DNA of 64,000 bases from Xestospongia bergquistia (lineage: Eukaryota > Porifera > Demospongiae > Haplosclerida > Petrosiidae): positions 3,433,155 through 3,497,154 of the forward strand of contig OZ014422.1 of the NCBI GenBank assembly GCA_963965975.1, in the 5' to 3' direction. Of the stretch, positions 11,822 through 23,579 are shown one piece after another. Under the pieces are notes generated by a model, which saw nothing but the letters and a program-made list of their open reading frames with translations, did no database searches and was not told the origin of the DNA. How positions within the stretch are numbered: the first letter of the stretch is position 1; each line of letters starts with the position of its first letter. The position numbers and the translations under genes were made by a program.

Positions 11822-13821
11822 TTACTCATTAGCAACCGAGTCTGATGTGTCTTTCAATGATGCAATAAGATTTCTGGATGCTCTTAAAAGTGATTTGGTG
11901 GGTGAAAACTTGTAGCAATCAGACTTGATGTTTGTCTTGATACAAAGTAGTGTATTCATCATTTTAGTACTAAGTCTATTCCTGTGCTTTGTCTTACTCA
12001 AGTTATACTGAGAAAAGAGACGCTCTAAATCTACATTACTATGAAAAAATATGAGCAGTGCCTTAGCCAGTTTACTAAGCAAAGAGAAGTGAGGCACATT
12101 GGCAGGATTCTTGATCACAGATACATTTGTCCAGTATTTGTTAAGAATAATGTCACTGTCACTATTGATGGAAGTGCACAGGTATTCCGTACATTCTCTT
12201 TTTAAAGGTGCTATCTCAGCTGCTTGAACCACATTAGGCAAACATTTAGCACATTCTATTACCTGCTTGGTAATAGCAATTGATCTTGATACTGCCTGTG
12301 GTTGTAGCCACTCTAAATTTTTGATTAATGTATTATCAAAAGGAAGTCATTTCCTTGTTTGACAGGCAGATTCAATCCAAAACTCCATACAGATCTCACA
12401 AACTTGTTGGATTTCTCTCTCAGATACATATCTTCTCTCTTCTTCATTTCCCTCACCTTCAACTAACTCTTGAAGGTAAGCTTCAGTGTTAATACCAATG
12501 TCACAATGTTCTAATCTCAAGAAATTGTACAAAGGCATTCTTCAAGGTCTTTTAACGAGCCTTGAGAAACTAGAACTACAACATCACGTCTGAGAAAAGC
12601 CATCAAAATCTTTTAATACAGCATTTCCATTTCACCATAAGGGAGGTGTATAGTAATCCCTCCAGCTTGTATTAAAAGGTTAAAACTATTAAGAACTGGC
12701 AGAATGAATTCTGATAACTGAAAGTAACTCTTCCTCACAATTTCTAAAGTATGACACAAGGGCAAGGTATTGTTCTAAAGCTCTGTCAACTACTTGCTCC
12801 AAGTTCAGCCACCTAGTTTGGGTAGGATGTAGCAACTTGTGTGGTTTACACTCAACAAATTTTTGAAACTCAGTAAACAGGACCTCTTGTCTGGGTGACA
12901 TACTAAAATGATAAAAAATATCACGCACAAGTTCCTCAATATCCTTAGGTAGCTTTTTTGCTGCATAAGATGAAATAAGAGCACTGACATGGCATGGGCA
13001 ATGTAAAGAAAATATAGCTGGTTGTTTCTCTATTAGTCGTGATGTAACTGAATTTCTTAGTCCTATCATTATGTTAGCTCTGTTGGTACTTACACTCACA
13101 ATTTTCTCATAAGATAACAAATCATTGGTAAGGTTACTGTCAAGAACATTAAATAAAGTCTCTGCATCAGCAATTGGTACTTCATCAATCTTGTACAGAA
13201 TAGTATTCACAGAGCCACAGGCTTCATCAAAATATCTCAGCATGGTTACCATAATCTTGGTAGTGCTCACATCGGTAGTTTCATCAAAAGCAATGCTGAA
13301 GAAATTATTACGGACTTTATTTATCAACAAGGATTGTATGTCACTTGCAATAACCTGGATCAATGCGGTTGCTTTGGTTCTATGAAATCTCATTTTACTC
13401 ACTATTTAGAATCATGACATGTGGTTTTAATTAATTCTATCAAATGATCAACAGCATGATGCTCAGCAATAAATATTGCAATAAGAATCTCTCCTCACAC
13501 AACATCATGTTGATTTATTAAGGAAGTGAGTGAAGTAGATGAAAGAATTGATTTTTCATTTCTTTTATGTGCTTTTGTCAAAGAATGCTTTTTAAATTCA
13601 TTACTACCAGCTTTGATGTTGACAGACTTAGAGCAATACGTACACCAACCATAGTGCTTATGTCCTGCTGGATATGGATTTCTTCCATGCATCGTTATAT
13701 GCACATCTAATTCTCTTCCTTTTAGCGGGAGGAGTAATTTGTAGTTTAGTTTCAGGATCATTAGTTGAAGTTGTCTCTTCACATGACTCATCACTAGTTT
13801 CACTGCTATAAGTGGTATCAA
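11822..13821 (-). pseudogene. hAT-family transposase 1 (BED-like finger, RNase H fold, dimerisation domain)
   Basis: Minus strand. At the N-terminus (13821-13495) is a BED-like finger: WCTYCSKSV, then FKKHSLTKAH, giving C-x2-C and H-x5-H. The catalytic region (13402-12689) has FSIAFDETTDVSTTKIM with the first catalytic Asp, FSLHCPCHVSALI and HPTQTRWLNLEQVV, all typical of ZMYM/SCAND3-like hAT proteins. The C-terminal dimerisation domain (about 12130-11930) shows FHSNVDLERLFSQYN and KHRNRLSTKMM. Frameshifts lie at about 13690 and 13430, and the stretch 12690-12240 is poorly conserved. hAT element 2 begins at 13827, so the N-terminal end may have been cut by that insertion. Confidence 0.85.
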
Positions 13822-13826
13822 AAGAT

Positions 13827-15305
13827 CAGGGGCAGATCAAGGAAAAAGTTCTTGGTTGGGCCCTGAGGCTAATTATTCATAGAGGTGCGATTAATCCTAA
13901 CTAATTAAGGTGTGGCCCATGCTTGCCTATAGTTTCACAATGCATGTACAATGACTAATGCAATTTATTATAATATGTTAAACATATTCATAAGTATAAC
14001 AGTAGCAGCTGTCATTTGCCATGTGTCAAACTAAAAATGGATCCTCAATGGGCTAAAATTTTCAATTCTACTAAGAAAACAAAAGGCAAAAGGCCACATC
14101 CCTTGCCTTTAAAGGAAAATGAAGGGACAAAGGAGCATCATTCTGAGCCCACAGATACTGTTTCTGGAAACTATTTATCACATGTACAACTGTGTGACAA
14201 TCTAGATGATGTTGATGTAAGTCATGAAGGTGATACTAGTAATAGTATTGAATTTGATTTTGAGTCTGAGAGTAGCAGTGATTGCGAGGAGGCCCGCAGA
14301 ACCCTAATGGCATTGGTTACTGATAGTACTGGTAGTACTGTGACTAGTACTGATGGGCAAGGTTGATATCAATCATATCATGGATGTCAGCTTTCTCAAG
14401 CCAAGTCACTTACAAAACATTGGCACATAGACTTTAAAAGAGGTTCAAAGTTCTTATGTCACTGTAAGATTTGTTTGGAATTGCAAAGCGTATCCATTAG
14501 CAGTTCTGGTAAGAAGCATTGCCCTCCAATTGCAACCACTGATGGTACCCGCTATCAAGCAAAATTTGTAATTTTACATCATATTAGTCCTGCCCATTTA
14601 GTATGTCTTGAAGCAAAACACAATAAGGACCTTTCTGAAGCCAATAATGAAGTTCTCCACCCATGGCTGAGTGTAATTACTAAAATTGATAAACAACTCC
14701 TTCAACACATGAATGAAATAGTGCTGGATGTATATAATGATGCAAAGGTGGGCATATTATCTGCCTGGTCTTGGCCTTCAAGGTTCCATACTACTTGTTT
14801 TGCTAATCAAGTCAATGAAAAGCCTAAAGGTGATAAATTTGAACCATATCAACCTAAGGTGGCAGATATGTAATATGTGAATCCTACCTATCGTAATAAT
14901 GTATTGCTATTACTTGCTGAAGCTGGTAGCAAAAACTTTTGCAAAAAGTTGGAAAGTTCTATTGCAATTTGTGTTAAAGTAGATGGAAATGTTGATGCAT
15001 ATCAAGTAGATAATAAGGTTTTAGCCGTTCGTACAGTAGACAATAGTGGTGAGCTCAGCATTGATTTTCTTTCAATACAGCTACCTACAACATGTAGTTC
15101 AAAGGGAATGTTGGAAGCAGTGAAAAATGGTGTTGATGAAATTGGATTTGATTTTGAGACAAAAGCTTCCAAGTATTTAACTGGCATTACCACTGATGGT
15201 GAAAATCCTAACTCTGGTACAAGAAGTGGCCTATGGACTCTGGATAAGATGTATGTGAAAAACCATTACTTGCATGCTGGTGCACTGCACACTGCTCTAA
15301 CTTAA
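13827..15305 (+). mobile_element. hAT-like element 2 with 5' terminus and KIAA1586/ZBED-like transposase remnant
   Basis: The motif CAGGGGCAGATCAAGG at 13827 is a standard hAT left terminus. About 200 bp inside it, a plus-strand frame starts at 14034 (MDPQWAKIF), acidic and Ser-rich, followed after a break near 14366 by a zinc-binding stretch (14400-14480; KHWHIDFKRGSKFLCHCKIC) and a long region to 15305 broken by one stop (TAG region at 14871-14873). GITTDGENPNSGTRSGLWTL (15182-15241) corresponds to the hAT segment before the catalytic Cys/His of the insertion domain. The sequence ends soon after, so the C-terminal dimerisation domain and the right terminus are missing. It is non-functional as it stands. 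Confidence 0.7.
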
Positions 15306-15334
15306 CCTTCAAAAGACTAAACAATCAAGTTGCA

Positions 15335-15770
15335 GGAAATTGTTTAGTGGTAGTGTAGGTCATCGTGAGACTGAGATTTTCTTTAGCAGCACTACTGGTT
15401 AATATGGAACAATCTTTTCTTTGAGTTTTAGCTTAACAGCAACTTTTTCTCTTTCTAACACATCAGGGAAGTTGTTTTGACGAAGTAGTGACTCTAAAGT
15501 AAGTAATTGTTCCTTTGTATAGGATATCCTGACCCTTTTTTCTGTTCAGTTTTGTTGTCTATATCTGGTTCCTCCTCAGCTTTTCTTTTCACTCCTAATA
15601 AAGCAACATTAAAATCATTAAGTGGAAAAAATAACAGACGAGCCAGCTCCTCCCTTGGCCTAAGGATTACACCCAAAAACTAACAAGGTCATACCTCTCC
15701 TACTTTTCTTCATAGACAATTGGGCAGCACTTTCTTCTTGCAATCTGACTTTGTTTTCCATGATTTTTAA
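15335..15770 (-). pseudogene. Right part of the split host sequence, paralogous to 25960-26110
   Basis: The block TTGTTTAGTGGTAGTGTAG (15340-15358) followed by ACTGAGATTTTCTTTA recurs at 25964-26010. On the minus strand both encode a KENLS segment followed shortly by YTTTKQ. Further right, a minus-strand frame starting at about 15760 (MENKVRLQEESAAQLSMKK) matches the Lys-rich AKKRKIAAQ region of the other copy. Both copies look like the C-terminal end of the same unidentified nuclear-type, basic and Ser/Thr-rich protein. Stops break both. Confidence 0.45.
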
Positions 15771-15949
15771 AAGGTAAATCAAATTAAAGTTAGAATTATA
15801 GTTTTTCAGTGTCGCAATTGTGATCACCATGCTTTCCTTTCTTCTCTTAAGCGAAACAGATTAATATGACTGCGCCTCTGCTGTATTTTATATTTATACG
15901 TGATTCTTAATGTTTGTACTGTGATGTTGCTACTAGGACTGGCACCGAA

Positions 15950-16080
15950 ATTTCGGTCAAAATTTGTCCTAAATGCGTTATTTGCACTGAATTTGTCATC
16001 ATGTCTTAAATTCATTATTTGTACAGAATTTCGGGTCAGTATTTGTCTTAAATTCATTATTTGCAGCAAAATTAATGCTT
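15950..16080. repeat. Short degenerate tandem repeat, about 45-50 bp unit
   Basis: Three imperfect units built around AATTT-CGG, TTGTC(C/T)TAAAT and ATTATTTG(C/T)A, at about 15953, 16000 and 16035. On the minus strand the units give a repeating QIMNLR peptide, which I treat as a by-product rather than a gene. Confidence 0.5.
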
Positions 16081-16089
16081 ATTTTAAAA

Positions 16090-16520
16090 ATCAGTGATTT
16101 CTATTGTTTTAGATGCTGTGTAAATAAAGTATTTAAAGTACCACATACATACTGAATTATGTTAAATATGATAACATGAATCAAATTGTGCTGTCAGAAT
16201 AGGACTGACAAAACCATTCATTTCTTGTTGGTTGATTTGTAACACCAGCATAGAACCTGTAATCACATAGAAAGTTTTAATGATAATTTGCTTATCCAAG
16301 ACCAACCATGTTTTAATGTGCTTATATATAGTCTTTAACATACCAGTGAAACCACTCAAGACAGCAATCATAGTAGATCATCATTCATGGGTACCTTCCC
16401 AGCTATCATCACGTTTCTTACACTTAAAACACACAAATAAATCAAACTATTTTTCACATTAACTACAAAACAACAAACCATTGTAATAATGTTATATTAA
16501 TGTGTGTAATAGTACCTGCA
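16090..16520. other. No gene recognised
   Basis: AT-rich, with short chance open frames on both strands. No splice-consistent exon was found. Confidence 0.4.
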
Positions 16521-16666
16521 CTAAGAACAGCTTCCCATGGATCATCTGAAAAAATGATGTACAGCTTCTAGATTAATATTCTCATCAACTACGCCACTAC
16601 ACAAGTTTACTGGATCCACTTCAACACTTGTCTCACCAATCAACACACCATCAATAGCTCTTATAG

Positions 16667-17380
16667 CTACCTCAGGATCAACAAATCAAAGAAGCATAGA
16701 TAGATAATACTCCAAAAATCACAATAATATGTATAATTATGTATGCATCTACTGACCTTTGACTTTTTCATCCTCAGAAAGAGAGTTAACACTCTTTGGG
16801 AGTTCTTTTTACTTCTCTGTTCTCTTCTTTTTCTTGGTATGACTAGAATTTGCAAAAGATAAACATGCCCTCTTCTGTGACGGTATCCCACATTTCTTTG
16901 GTGCCTTCTGTATATGGACATTTTTTAATACTTCAAAATTTGGATGAGAAAGAGATTCCATATGACTAAATATGTGCTCTAGTGAAGATGATGGATGGTT
17001 GCTGTCTAAGTTGTCACAAAAGGACTGGTCTTGCTGAGATGGTGAGTTTTCATCTGATTCACTAGGGAGCTGGTCTTGTTGATACTAATCACTGAGTGGT
17101 TGAAGTGGATCACATTCCATGTCATCTACAATAACATCTTGTGACAAGGTGCATCTAGGATCTTTCTTGCCATCTTTCATTTCACTATTAACATCTCAGA
17201 GAGCTCCTTCACAACTGTAGACTTGCCATTACAAACTGTATAATTAGCACCTTTGATGAATTGCACCATCATTTGATAGTCTTGAATAGGCAAGTCACTG
17301 GATATATCACTGAGTTCTTTGCATAGAAGCATCAATTGTTGATACTTTTGATGTCTAGACAACTTTCTAGTCTTTGCCAA
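16667..17380 (-). pseudogene. Decayed coding remnant, possibly the C-terminal part of a ZSWIM-type protein in inverted orientation
   Basis: Two or more minus-strand frames. 17380-17177 (KYQQLMLLCKELSDISSD, then QDYQMMVQFIK) resembles the region after the SWIM finger of ZSWIM-like transposases, where KYR-LL-LA--L is usual. 17170-16750 is a Ser/Gln-rich acidic stretch followed by a KKKKRTEK basic patch. Stops interrupt both. It lies head to head with the plus-strand ZSWIM/MULE remnant at 17403, which suggests an inverted piece of the same element. The identification is weak. Confidence 0.35.
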
Positions 17381-17402
17381 ATATTCTCTGTCTAATTGTC
17401 AC

Positions 17403-18587
17403 TTGGACCCTAATGAATGTCAAAAAGCATTGACACTTTTGGATATTGGAGGTAACACTACCCTTGTTCGTAATTACTTTGAAAGAAAGACAGGAAAGTT
17501 TGTGACTAACCAGGATATTCACAACATGAAAAGGAAGTTTTTACATCTCAATGAGTCTACTGAGTCTGACAATATTTCAGGAAGTTTCCTGAACTGATTA
17601 TCTTAGATGGCACATACAAGATCAATAATGCTGGTATGGCCCTCTATGGGTGTGGTAATTCATGCATTGTAGCCTATTGTTTTGTTGCTCAAGAAACTAA
17701 AGTCTCACTTGTAAACTTTCTTCAGATATTTAAGAAATATAATCCAAGGTGGGGAGACATCAAAGTCACTCTGACAGACAAAGATATGACAAAAATTGTT
17801 TCTATAAATGATGAATTACCACATACAGTTAATCTACTCTGCCAATTTTACATGTTGAAGTACATCTGTACGAAGATATTATCTTACTCTTGTAGTCAAG
17901 ACCAAAAGGAAGAGCTAATGAAGCTTACTAAAAGGCAGTTTATTCACATTCAGCACAGGAACTGAATGAGACAATGAAATGTTTAGAATATTAATTGCCT
18001 CAATTTCATGAGTACATGTCCAAGAACTGGTTATCCTGTAGACAAAGTTAGTATACTTATGAGCAGAAAGATCTTTTCATGATATTCAACTCTACAACCA
18101 ACAGGATTGAAGCTCATCATCGAGTATTAAAGCTCTATTTAAGAGCTTTGCTTCTCTTGAAAGAATGTACACATCACTAATACTTCTGAGCACTCTGGCA
18201 TATTGCAGCCTTTTTTCAAGCACTGTACATCCTTTGCAGCACATAAAATAGCTAAAGAGTACAAAAGAGCTTCAAGCAGATCTTACCAAATTATCAAAGT
18301 TGATGATAACTTTAAGGTTTGTGGTACAACAGTTTGTGTAATACCTCCAATTGATGTCTTCTTGCACATGGTCCTTTTTCTTTGCAATGAAGCTTGCAAT
18401 GAAGCTTCCTTGTCATCATTTAATTCATTTATTACTGCAACAACAAAAAGATATCTTCGTAGCTAAACTTATTAGAGAACGATGGACCAAGAAGTACAAC
18501 TGCAGTGAATATCAGAATGTGGCTACTTCAAGTGAGAATACTGAGGTGGAAGTATTGAAATATGTGGAGGTTAGCCCTGCAATGTGA
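17403..18587 (+). pseudogene. MULE-type transposase remnant of the ZSWIM1/3-like group
   Basis: Plus-strand pieces in three frames follow the family order. The N-terminal region is 17403-17597 (RNYFERKTGKFVTNQDIHNMK). The MULE catalytic region is 17596-17960 (ILDGTYKINNAGM with the first catalytic Asp, AYCFVAQETKVSLVNFLQIF, VTLTDKDMTKI with the second Asp, LLCQFYMLKYI). A linker at 18100-18140 has NRIEAHHRVLK. A degenerate SWIM finger and tail lie at 18380-18587 (MKLPCHHL, then LIRERWTKKYN). The frame breaks (about 17597, 17965 and 18200) and several stops make it inactive. No terminal inverted repeats were found. Confidence 0.75.
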
Positions 18588-18599
18588 GCACTAATTGGA

Positions 18600-19000
18600 T
18601 GATTATGACTTTTGTGACACCTATGTATCTTGCAATCATAATTAAACTGGATCTCAAAGGGACATCCACTAGGTAGGACATTTTTATGTGGGTGGAAACA
18701 TTTGATTTACACCTGAATGAGCCAAAATGTTTACAAGTATAACCAATCCAACTCTTTCAGAAGGTGATTCTCAGGGTTCCTGATCTATACAGAATAACAG
18801 TTGCAATTACTAATAGTATAGAGATATAAGCTGATCCTTAACCAATATGACAGTCGTCAAAAATACCTATTTAGTGTAAGATTCAACTGATTCTGATTTG
18901 TTAACTTTTAAAGGATGATGATGTTCATCTTGTAGATATTTTATAGCATCCTCCACTATATTTGGTACAACAGAATATTCAGTGCAAATAAATTTTCCGT
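18600..19000. other. No gene recognised
   Basis: Short AT-rich stretch between the ZSWIM/MULE remnant and the duplicated exon piece. No coding or repeat signal beyond background. Confidence 0.4.
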
Positions 19001-19002
19001 GC

Positions 19003-19079
19003 TACTAGCAATTATGTCTTTTAATGAGATCAAGTTAATGGTGAGTGTTCTGGAACATTTACTGAAGCAGATGAACTTT
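19003..19079 (+). repeat. Copy of a signal-peptide exon and start of its intron (partner at 22427-22502)
   Basis: This ~76 bp segment (GCTACTAGCAATTATGTC, through GTGAGTGTTCTGGAACAT) is nearly identical to 22427-22502, where it forms part of the first exon and donor site of an SRCR-type gene. The similarity stops abruptly on both sides. The two copies bracket the 19.1-22.2 kb LINE. Confidence 0.7.
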
Positions 19080-19118
19080 ACAGAGTACAATATACAGTGA
19101 ACGGTTCAACAGTCAGCT

Positions 19119-22100
19119 TCACTTTCTTTCACTAAACCTATAATAATAATAATAATAATAATAATTATTATTATTATTATTGTTATATGATACCATCAAC
19201 AGAAGAAGAGGGGGTGGGGAACGAGCGAGCCACATGGCAGAATTACCCTTCCATAAAGAGATCAATAGGCGTTGGAAGAGGTGACGCATGGTCTCTTCGG
19301 AGTTGGAACCTAGGCATTGATCTATGAAGCGGCCAATTGAAGTAATTGTGTTGGATGCCTTCTCACTCCAACCACCTATAGTCTCTACCAAAAGTGGGAC
19401 AAAAAAACCCCCAACCTCTCGGCAAGTGTCTGTGTGAGCAGAATGTTTACGTTCCTCCCCAACAGAGAAGGCGTGGCATTGGGACATGTAGGAGCTCTCC
19501 AAAGTAAGTTTCTGGAGAGGGATCCAGGTCAGCAACACTCTCAGGACATGTAGGAGTTCTCCAGAGTAGGTTTCTGGAGAGGGGCCAGGTCAGCAGGTTT
19601 ACCATGGGTCCAACGGGGAGGTAGATGTCAGCAGGGTGACTTTTAGAGCCTGGTATCAGTGATGGCATCTCTTTCCTTGGGCAAAGAGCTGCAGACTGGG
19701 CTGAGCAGAAGAGGGCATCCCTGATAGAGTCATGTTGTTGTATATGGTCTTTATTGTCGCCACATTCAATCTGATAATCACCGTAAGGATCACAGGATGA
19801 TTCACAGAAGGGACAGGGTTAAACCAACAGAGAACATTTTGAGACCAAGCTAGTACTGGAACCACCGATGAAACTCTTGATCATGGAGGTGGAGACCTAA
19901 GGCAAGGGAAGGGGATTACATTGAGCCAATCTCCTGCATGGGGGATAGCAGAGGACAGGGCAAGAGCTATCAGACGAGAGGAAGGAGCATTTGAGAGGAG
20001 GGAGTCAAAGGTGAATAATGGCTCTGGAAAGATGGCGTTGCTGGAGAAGGAAGTGAATAGCATCAGGTGAAGACCATTCCAGGTGCCAAGATGAGAACAA
20101 AAACTCGCAAAAAGCTTTTGTAAGCTGAGAAGAGTGATTAGGGTAATATCCCAGGATCTTCGACACCAGAAGCTAGGAGGAGGAGATTGAGCAAATATAG
20201 GCAGTGGGGGAGTGTAGAGAGGCCCTACAGATGCTGAGGCAACCTAGAGAGGTGGGGAGAAAAGCTTTGGTCCAAGACCAATCTGGTGGGTAGAGGGCCA
20301 CCCACCAGATTAGAGAAGGAATCGAATATAACAGTGTCGAAGGAGGTAGTGGCGTCTCTGATATAGGAGGGAGGGCAAGTTCTGAGGGAGAAGGATGTTT
20401 TGGGGAAGGCAAGACTGGACTTAAGGAGTGTTGTTTCCATTTGCGAGTCCTGTAGGTCATGTAAGAAAGAAAGAGTGTGTTTTAGTTTTGTCACTCTCCT
20501 TAGCACAAAGGAATTACAGAAGGAGGGGGGCCTATAGGAGAGCCCAGTAAGACAAAGCCTTCGCTGGTGGTGGGAATATCAGTTGGGAGTGGGTTGTGAG
20601 GTGGGGCTTTGGGGATGAAGAATAATGATTTGCTAGGATTCAGGGAGAGGCCCCAAGTGGGGGCGATGATAGATAGAGCCAAGTTAACATCATCAGGTGA
20701 ACCACAAAGAGTACCCTCATCCAGGTACCAGGAGTTTGCCAGTAGACCTGGAACCTCACTTTTAACTTTTTCAATGATGGGGTGGAGGGTCAAAGCAAAA
20801 CCTAAAGGGCCCAGAGGGTCACCTGTTGGACTCCACAAATGCTATTGATGGTGTGATCACCGAAGTGGAGGAGAGATTGACAACTATAGCAAAACTCTAT
20901 CCAGGTTGATAGACTAGGGATACAAGGTCTCATTTCCTTAAACATCTCTCTGCGATCAATGGAGTTGAAAGTGTTTGAGAAGTCTAGGAGGAGGGTCCAT
21001 TTATGACAGGGAGGAATGTGGTGATCATTTTGGATGCTGCTGACACTGTGTACGGCAGCCTCAGCCCCAACTGGGATGCAGACACCCACTTGAAGAGGTG
21101 GGAGGATATTAGCTGCTTCATGGTGTACTGTTCTAGTGAGGCACTTGGAGACTAACTGGTATAGAACTTCCCCTACATCTATAGGACAGTGGCCTCCATT
21201 TTTCTTCTGAGATGCAAGTAGGCATGAGGTCAGGTGGGGCTTGTCCTGAGCACAGCAAGTTGACAATCTTGGAAATAGACTGCAGGGCTGAGGATGCTCT
21301 GGAGGGGGTTGGGCAGAGGATTGCCTCCTTTAGCTCTGAAGCCTGTAGGACCCAGAGCAGACCTTGAAAGAAAAGATTTAAGACAATTCAGCAAATGGTG
21401 TCACTAATCTGAGCAGGGGTGGGAGGTGTCCCATCTGGCAGCTGAGGTGGAATGTGTGTGCTTCATAAGGAGTTTATCTCTTAATTCAATGGTAGTCTTA
21501 GCCAAACCGTTGGAGGAAAGAGCTTGAATGGCTTTACTGAATTGGCCATCCTGAACTGCCCAAAGGGCTCAACGCACATTATTGGATCTCAGTGAGTTGG
21601 TAGAAAAATTGATCTTCCTTAGTTTATGGTTGGCCTTGGACTCTTCAGCAATGACTTTCGCCCAAAGACCTGTAAAGTCATCCTCAGACCAGTGCTTTGC
21701 TCAGTCCTTGACAATTCTTAGAGTGTCTTCCCAGGAAAAGTGTCTACCAGAAGGGTTGATTAAAATCCATCTAGCCAGCATCATAAACATGCACCAAGAG
21801 TTGGAATTCGATTCAGTGGTGACCAGACCTGACCACGTGTCACGGGCACCTTTAGGAATGTGCTGAAGCGTGAAAACACGGACACAGGAGATTAAAAGGA
21901 GAGAAGGGAGGCTAAACGAGGATGATAGGAGAGGACCATCCCTTGGTTGTTGATTTGGTGAGGGAGAAACTGGATCAGGACTTGCGGGAGGGCACGTGGC
22001 GGAGAGAGTTACGGTTGAGGATGGAGCCTGGTTGGAAGAGACATGGGTACTCATGATGTTGCGACATCTTCCTGATCGACTGGGATGGTAGGAAGAGCAG

Positions 22101-22225
22101 GGGCTCTTTGAACTGACACAAGAACAGCGGAGGCACTTAGCATTTGAACCATTGCACTGACAACGTGGTCTGACCACCATTTTTGTATTGCTACTACTAC
22201 TAATAGGATGACCATGTGACAACAA
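19119..22225 (-). mobile_element. Non-LTR retrotransposon (LINE) with Cys-rich N-terminus, RT and C-terminal zinc/nuclease-like domain
   Basis: Minus strand. The N-terminus (22225-21701) has a Cys-rich motif: CQCNGSNAKCLRCSCVSS, then CSSYHPSRSGRC. A conserved linker follows (LQHIPKGARDTW). RT comes next (21260-20500): KNGGHCPIDVGEVLYQLVSK, LPPLQVGVCIPVGAEAAVHSV, LLDFSNTFNSID with the first catalytic Asp, then NSWYLDEGTL, where YLDD is usual. The C-terminal part (20500-19119) has CPFCESSCDPYGDYQIECG (about 19800), GSKSHPADIYLP (about 19640) and a terminal PLVVETIGGWSEKA segment. The last two suit a restriction-like (PD-D/E-xK) nuclease, as in R2/R4-type LINEs. This is inference. Frameshifts near 21690, 20810 and 20500, plus many stops, disable it. 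It ends in a (TAA)n/(TTA)n tract. Confidence 0.8.
19140..19184. repeat. (TAA)n/(TTA)n microsatellite at the LINE 3' end
   Basis: Runs of ATA ATA and then ATT ATT triplets at the minus-strand 3' end of the LINE. Several R4/Dong-type LINEs end in, or insert into, TAA repeats. Here it may be the tail of the element or its target. Confidence 0.75.
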
Positions 22226-22396
22226 AATTAATGATAATTTGAGTGTTATATACTAACAACTTCTGTTTATATTCCATTGTTTTCTTGAACTCTGATAGCT
22301 ATTTTAAACTGTCAATATCAAAGAAGTGTTCTTTACAGGGAAAGAGTCATAAGATATATACAGTTCACATTTGTAAGTTTTGTAGATTAACTCGCC

Positions 22397-23575
22397 ATGG
22401 CTTGGAATGGCACTAAAATAGTGATGTTGCTACAAGCAATAATGTCTTTAATGAGATCAGTTAATGGTGAGTGTTCTGGAACATTTACTGAAGTAGATAA
22501 ACTGTAAAAGTTTGAGGTTGTTTAGTAAGTGAATTATGAGCATCCCTTGAAATATTTCTCGTTAATTTCCAGTTTCCTGCTGATATTGTCATAGGAGGAG
22601 TTATGAGAGGCACAACAGTTGTTTCTGCTAATAGCATTCTTACGTTGAAGTTTTCAAGAGAACTAATTATTACAGCTGATACAACAGGAGAAGATGTACC
22701 ATTAAATATAAATCGAATTTAGATTTGGGCAATGTGTTCAATTTCAATTCAAGGTAATCCTGTAATATTACAACATTCTATGGACTCCAGAGGAACATTA
22801 AATTCTGGTGAACCTGTGTCCTTAACATGTCAACCAGGTATTGTTTGAGAAAAGTAGAAATGATGGATGGATAATGATGTAGACAGATAGATAATCTAAC
22901 CTATTGTAAATGTACTAATTGAACTACTTTCAAGTGATCATCTCTCATTCCCAGTTTACTAAGGGGTGTTTGGTGTTAATATGTCCTTTAAAGATATAGC
23001 ACCTTATTGTATTACATAAATGACAATATTGTAATTACCAAGACTACCTTTCATTGTACTACTTTAACATGTTTTATTAAATGTTATATCATAAAATACT
23101 AAACAATTTAGTAAATATGCCATGTGGAAGATTTATAACACCATTATGGTTACTGTCAACCTTTGTATTCTATTAGTTCAACAGCCACTCTGTTCAGTGG
23201 GAGATGTTCCACTAGTGAATGGTCCTAACGATAATACTGGAGCAGTTGAAATATGTAATGATAGTCATTACGTGGGTGTATGCAGACAAGGATGGGACAG
23301 CAATGATGCTGCTGTTATATGTCCCCAATTAAAACAAACCAATCAATGTAAGTTATGATTATAACAATGAAATAATTCATAGTCATTGATATCACTATTG
23401 TAGTATGTTAAAGACACTATGTATAAAGTTGTAAACTGTCTTGTTTACCAGTAGTAAGAGTAAGTACCAAGAGTAATATGTGGTCCTTCAAATTGTAGAA
23501 GTCCTATGTGTCAAGATAATGGGAGATGTTTTGCTTTTACAAGTCCGTGTGATGGTTATTCAACTAGATGAACCT
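22397..23575 (+). pseudogene. SRCR-type scavenger-receptor gene fragment
   Basis: The first exon, 22397-22466, encodes a signal-peptide-like start (MAWNGTKIVMLLQAIMSL) and ends in phase 1 at GTGAGT. A later exon, 23177-23347 (acceptor TCTATTAG, donor GTAAGT, both phase 1), encodes half an SRCR domain: DVPLVNGPNDNTGAVEIC, then VCRQGWDSNDAAVICPQL. Stretches at 22573-22732 and 22756-22848 (SLTCQPG end) look like extracellular exons, but the first runs into a stop. A Cys-rich piece (CGPSNCRSPMCQDNG) at 23478-23570 could be EGF- or sushi-like. The second half of the SRCR domain and any transmembrane exon are absent. It is probably a decaying member of the large sponge SRCR receptor family. Confidence 0.55.
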
Positions 23576-23579
23576 CCTA

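Noticed and set aside
16280-16462. Overlapping frames on both strands around 16.2-16.5 kb
   Set aside because: Mutually overlapping, no motifs, no consistent splice signals.
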